Part shown: positions 61,581 to 64,000 of the stretch, one piece after another
Layout: each line of letters starts with the position of its first letter
Position numbering within the stretch: position 1 is the stretch's first letter
Origin: Pseudomonas kairouanensis
GTDB lineage: Bacteria > Pseudomonadota > Gammaproteobacteria > Pseudomonadales > Pseudomonadaceae
Direction: 5' to 3'
Assembly: GCF_004682055.1 (NCBI RefSeq)
Contig: NZ_QUZU01000012.1
Location: forward strand, 1 to 64,000
Length of the DNA stretch: 64,000 bases
Position numbers and translations under genes: made by a program
The notes under the pieces: generated by a model
Told to the model about the DNA's origin: nothing
Seen by the model: the letters and a program-made list of their open reading frames with translations, nothing else
Databases searched by the model: none

Positions 61581-62510
61581 ATGCGCATCGTCGTAGCCCT
61601 GGGCGGCAACGCCCTGCTCCGCCGTGGTGAACCCATGACGGCGGACAACCAACGCGCCAATATCCGCATCGCCACCGAACAGATCGCCAAGATCCACCCC
61701 GGCAACGAGCTGGTGATCGCCCACGGCAATGGCCCGCAGGTCGGCCTGCTGTCGCTACAGGCAGCGGCCTACACCCAGGTGTCGCCCTACCCGCTGGACG
61801 TGCTCGGCGCCGAGACCGAAGGCATGATCGGCTACATCATCGAACAGGAACTGGGCAACTTGCTGGACTTCGAAGTGCCCTTCGCCACCTTGCTCACCCA
61901 AGTGGAAGTGGACGCCAACGACCCCGCCTTCAAGAACCCCACCAAGCCCATCGGCCCGGTGTATGCCAAGGCTGAAGCGGAAAAACTCGCCGCCGAAAAA
62001 GGCTGGGCGATTGCACCGGATGGCGACAAATATCGCCGCGTCGTCGCAAGCCCGCGCCCCAAACGCATCTTTGAAATCCGCCCGATCAAGTGGCTGCTGG
62101 AAAAAAGCAGCATCGTGATCTGCGCCGGCGGTGGCGGCATCCCGACCATGTATGGCGAAGACGGCAAGCTGCGTGGCATTGAGGCCGTGATCGACAAAGA
62201 CCTCTGTTCATCGCTGCTGGCTTCGCAGCTGGAGGCCGATTTGCTGGTGATTGCCACCGACGTCAACGCGGCCTTTATCGACTTCGGCAAGCCCACCCAG
62301 AAAGCCATCGGCCAGGCCCACCCGGATGAAATCGAAAAACTCGGCTTCGCCGCCGGCTCCATGGGGCCCAAGGTGCAAGCGGCTTGCGAGTTCGCCCGCA
62401 AGACTGGCAAAACCGCCGTCATCGGTTCACTCTCGGACATCGAAGCCATCGTCCAGGGCAGTGCCGGCACACGCATCAGCACGGCAAAACCTGGCATCAC
62501 CTACCTGTGA
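61581..62510 (+). CDS. arcC: carbamate kinase
   Basis: Transfers the phosphate of carbamoyl phosphate to ADP, yielding ATP. Length 309 residues. Amino-acid-kinase fold: [17 protein letters not shown] at the start, [25 protein letters not shown] and [20 protein letters not shown]. Last enzyme of arginine fermentation. The ATG follows CAGAAGGACA. The gap from arcB holds a REPIN. Confidence 0.97.
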   Translation: MRIVVALGGNALLRRGEPMTADNQRANIRIATEQIAKIHPGNELVIAHGNGPQVGLLSLQAAAYTQVSPYPLDVLGAETEGMIGYIIEQELGNLLDFEVPFATLLTQVEVDANDPAFKNPTKPIGPVYAKAEAEKLAAEKGWAIAPDGDKYRRVVASPRPKRIFEIRPIKWLLEKSSIVICAGGGGIPTMYGEDGKLRGIEAVIDKDLCSSLLASQLEADLLVIATDVNAAFIDFGKPTQKAIGQAHPDEIEKLGFAAGSMGPKVQAACEFARKTGKTAVIGSLSDIEAIVQGSAGTRISTAKPGITYL

Positions 62511-62528
62511 AGTAGAGGAGAAACGCCT

Positions 62529-62891
62529 ATGGCCACCTTTGAACCGGGACACATGCACATCGAACGTCACGCGCTGAACCCGCAGGATTACAGCTACAAC
62601 CTGTGCCTGGACTACGAAGTCAGCCAGGACCCCAAGGAAGGCAAGGGGATGCTGTTCAAGCTGCATGGCTCGGTACAGGGCAAGGACCTCAAGGAAGAAT
62701 TCTTCTTGCCCAAGGACCAGGCGTACGACTTTGCCCGGCATGCAATGAACATCGCGCAGAAGTACGGCATGCCGAAAATCGCGGTGCTGAACGGCCAGAT
62801 GCACAAGCAGTACGACTTGATGTTCGAGGATGTGCGGCACCAACTGGACGTAAAGCCAGGCGACCCGATCAAGCCTGAACACTTAGAGTAA
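62529..62891 (+). CDS. DUF5064 family protein
   Basis: A 120-residue soluble protein with an alternating beta and charged pattern: MATFEPGHMHIERHALNPQD and LFKLHGSVQGKDLKEEFFL. The conserved H-A-M-N-I-A-Q-K-Y-G (near 72) is a mark of the Pseudomonas DUF5064 family. Function is unknown. It lies 18 bp after arcC and probably shares the arc transcript. Confidence 0.88.
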   Translation: MATFEPGHMHIERHALNPQDYSYNLCLDYEVSQDPKEGKGMLFKLHGSVQGKDLKEEFFLPKDQAYDFARHAMNIAQKYGMPKIAVLNGQMHKQYDLMFEDVRHQLDVKPGDPIKPEHLE

Positions 62892-62908
62892 GAACACCGC
62901 AAATCCCC

Positions 62909-63016
62909 TGTGGGAGCGGGCTTGTGTGGGAGCGGGCTTGCTCGCGAATGCGGTGGGTCAGTTGATAAATCAAGTGGCTGACCCACCGCATTCGCGAGCA
63001 AGCCCACTCCCACATT
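62909..63016. repeat. REPIN (class A) with a duplicated left end
   Basis: The left arm starts twice: GTGGGAGCGGGCTTG is followed by a new GTGGGAGCGGGCTTGCTCGC. The right arm is normal apart from a C-to-A change near the end. Confidence 0.92.
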
Positions 63017-63103
63017 TGGATCGTCACCCCATGTGAGATTTCACCTCTACCCGCGCTCCAAGGCATACTTGCCGCCTCTGCTCTCCAGAATTGCTAATCG
63101 CCC

Positions 63104-64000
63104 CATGCGTATCCACGTCAGCTTCATCGACCGCGTCGGCATCACCCAGGAAGTCCTGGCCCTGCTCGGTGGGCGCAATCTCAACCTGGATGCGGTGGAG
63201 ATGGTGCCGCCCAACGTCTACATCGACGCGCCAACCTTGAGTGCCGACGTGCTCGAAGAGCTGCGCGACGCCCTGTTCAGCGTGCACGGCGTACAGGCGG
63301 TAACGGTGGTGGACATCCTCCCCGGCCAACGCCGCCACCTGCAACTCGACGCCCTGCTGGCGGCCATGACCGACCCGGTACTGGCCCTGGACAGCGCGGG
63401 CAAGATCCTGCTGGCCAACCCGGCGTTGATCGCCCTGTACGGCCGCGAGCCTGCCGGGGAAAGCATCAGCGAACTGTTCAACGACCCTGCATTGCTGGCC
63501 ACCTTGCTGGAGCAAGGTTTCCGTTTGCCGCTGCGGGAGATCAGCGTCAACGGCCAAACCCTGTTGCTGGACGCCACGCCGATTACCGACGCAGGCGCCC
63601 TGCTCACCCTGTACCCACCCAACCGCATCGGCGAACAACTCTCGGCGCTGCACCATGACCATGCCGAAGGGTTTGATGCGCTGCTGGGCGAGTCGCCGGT
63701 GATACGCACCCTCAAGGCCCGTGCGCAACGGGTGGCGGCGTTGGACGCACCGCTGTTGATCCAGGGCGAAACCGGCACCGGTAAAGAACTGGTAGCCCGC
63801 GCCTGCCATGCCAGCAGTGCGCGGCACAGTGCGCCGTTTTTGGCGCTCAACTGCGCGGCGTTGCCGGAGAACCTCGCCGAAAGCGAGCTGTTCGGCTACG
63901 CCCCCGGAGCCTTTACCGGCGCGCAACGGGGCGGCAAGCCGGGGCTGATGGAACTGGCCAACCAGGGCACGGTGTTCCTTGATGAGATCGGCGAGATGTC
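63104..64000 (+). CDS. TyrR-like sigma-54-dependent activator (GcsR/PhhR group), cut by window edge
   Basis: About 299 residues are visible. N-terminal ACT domain (MRIHVSFIDRVGITQEVLAL), PAS domain (about 80-190, TDPVLALDSAGKILLANPAL), then the AAA+ sigma-54 interaction domain with Walker A GETGTGKE (near 222) and the GAFTGA loop (ELFGYAPGAFTGAQRGGKPG). The C-terminal HTH is outside the window. TyrR-like activators control amino-acid genes with sigma-54; in Pseudomonas the known members are PhhR (Phe/Tyr) and GcsR (glycine). The N-terminus fits GcsR better from memory, but this is uncertain. Confidence 0.85.

Noticed and set aside
2170..63016. Possible CRISPR array from repeated palindromes
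   Set aside because: The copies are kilobases apart, inverted in pairs and variable in spacing; no cas genes are present.
3767..63066. Recurring short peptides such as GAGLLANAVDQS or MWERACSRM in many small frames
   Set aside because: They are translations of the REPIN arms, not genes.
1..64000. tRNA, rRNA and prophage genes
   Set aside because: None was recognised in the window by reading; a covariance-model scan would be needed to rule out small RNAs.

Overview
The window looks like chromosomal DNA of a Pseudomonas of the P. fluorescens group. Coding DNA is GC-rich with strong GC3 bias. The gene orders (gltBFGK-oprB with hexR/zwf-pgl-eda, argP/argO-sodB-bifA-icmP, fadD2-fadD1 beside a lipase and a MaoC gene, arcDABC) match what is known from Pseudomonas. 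Many intergenic gaps hold the ~90 bp paired inverted repeats (REPINs) typical of this group. I see no rRNA, tRNA, IS element, prophage or CRISPR array. The first and last genes are cut by the window edges.

Layout. 1-6.4 kb: a cut PAS/chemoreceptor-type gene, a LysR regulator divergent from a glutathione transferase, small housekeeping and stress genes, peptide deformylase and a YihY-type membrane protein. 6.4-12 kb: two tandem long-chain acyl-CoA synthetases, divergent from a monoacylglycerol-lipase-like hydrolase and a MaoC hydratase, a fatty-acid activation and turnover cluster. 12-14.2 kb: a stress four-helix protein, a DUF3820 protein and a class-V aminotransferase. 14.2-26.6 kb: a glucose block with the Entner-Doudoroff genes zwf-pgl-eda, the divergent repressor gene hexR with a visible HexR-type operator, a hexose-6-phosphate mutarotase, the porin oprB, the glucose ABC transporter and an AGE-family sugar epimerase. 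The epimerase and transporter genes share a perfect palindromic upstream element.

26.8-38.7 kb: a coiled-coil membrane protein, an SDR epimerase, argP/argO, Fe-superoxide dismutase, the c-di-GMP phosphodiesterase bifA, the imelysin-family lipoprotein icmP, a TrkH transporter, an AraC regulator and a run of very small genes. 38.7-43.1 kb: an MFS transporter, arfB, a pentapeptide-repeat protein, then a compositionally distinct two-gene module at 41.2-43.1 kb. That module pairs an ABC/AAA-type ATPase (RloA-like) with a Toprim-like RloB protein. It is the best candidate for an anti-phage or otherwise unusual system in the window.

43.1-54.2 kb: AroP, RluB, the condensin partners ScpB-ScpA, YciO, a PHP exonuclease, YciB, YciI, and a CpxR-CpxP/Spy-CpxA-type envelope stress system. 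54.2-64 kb: a class III CoA-transferase with unusual domain order, two divergent ArcD-type antiporter genes, the arginine deiminase operon arcDABC, a DUF5064 gene and the start of a TyrR-like sigma-54 activator. In metabolic terms, glucose taken up by OprB and the ABC transporter feeds the zwf-pgl-eda route under HexR. Arginine taken up by ArcD is degraded by ArcA, ArcB and ArcC to make ATP.
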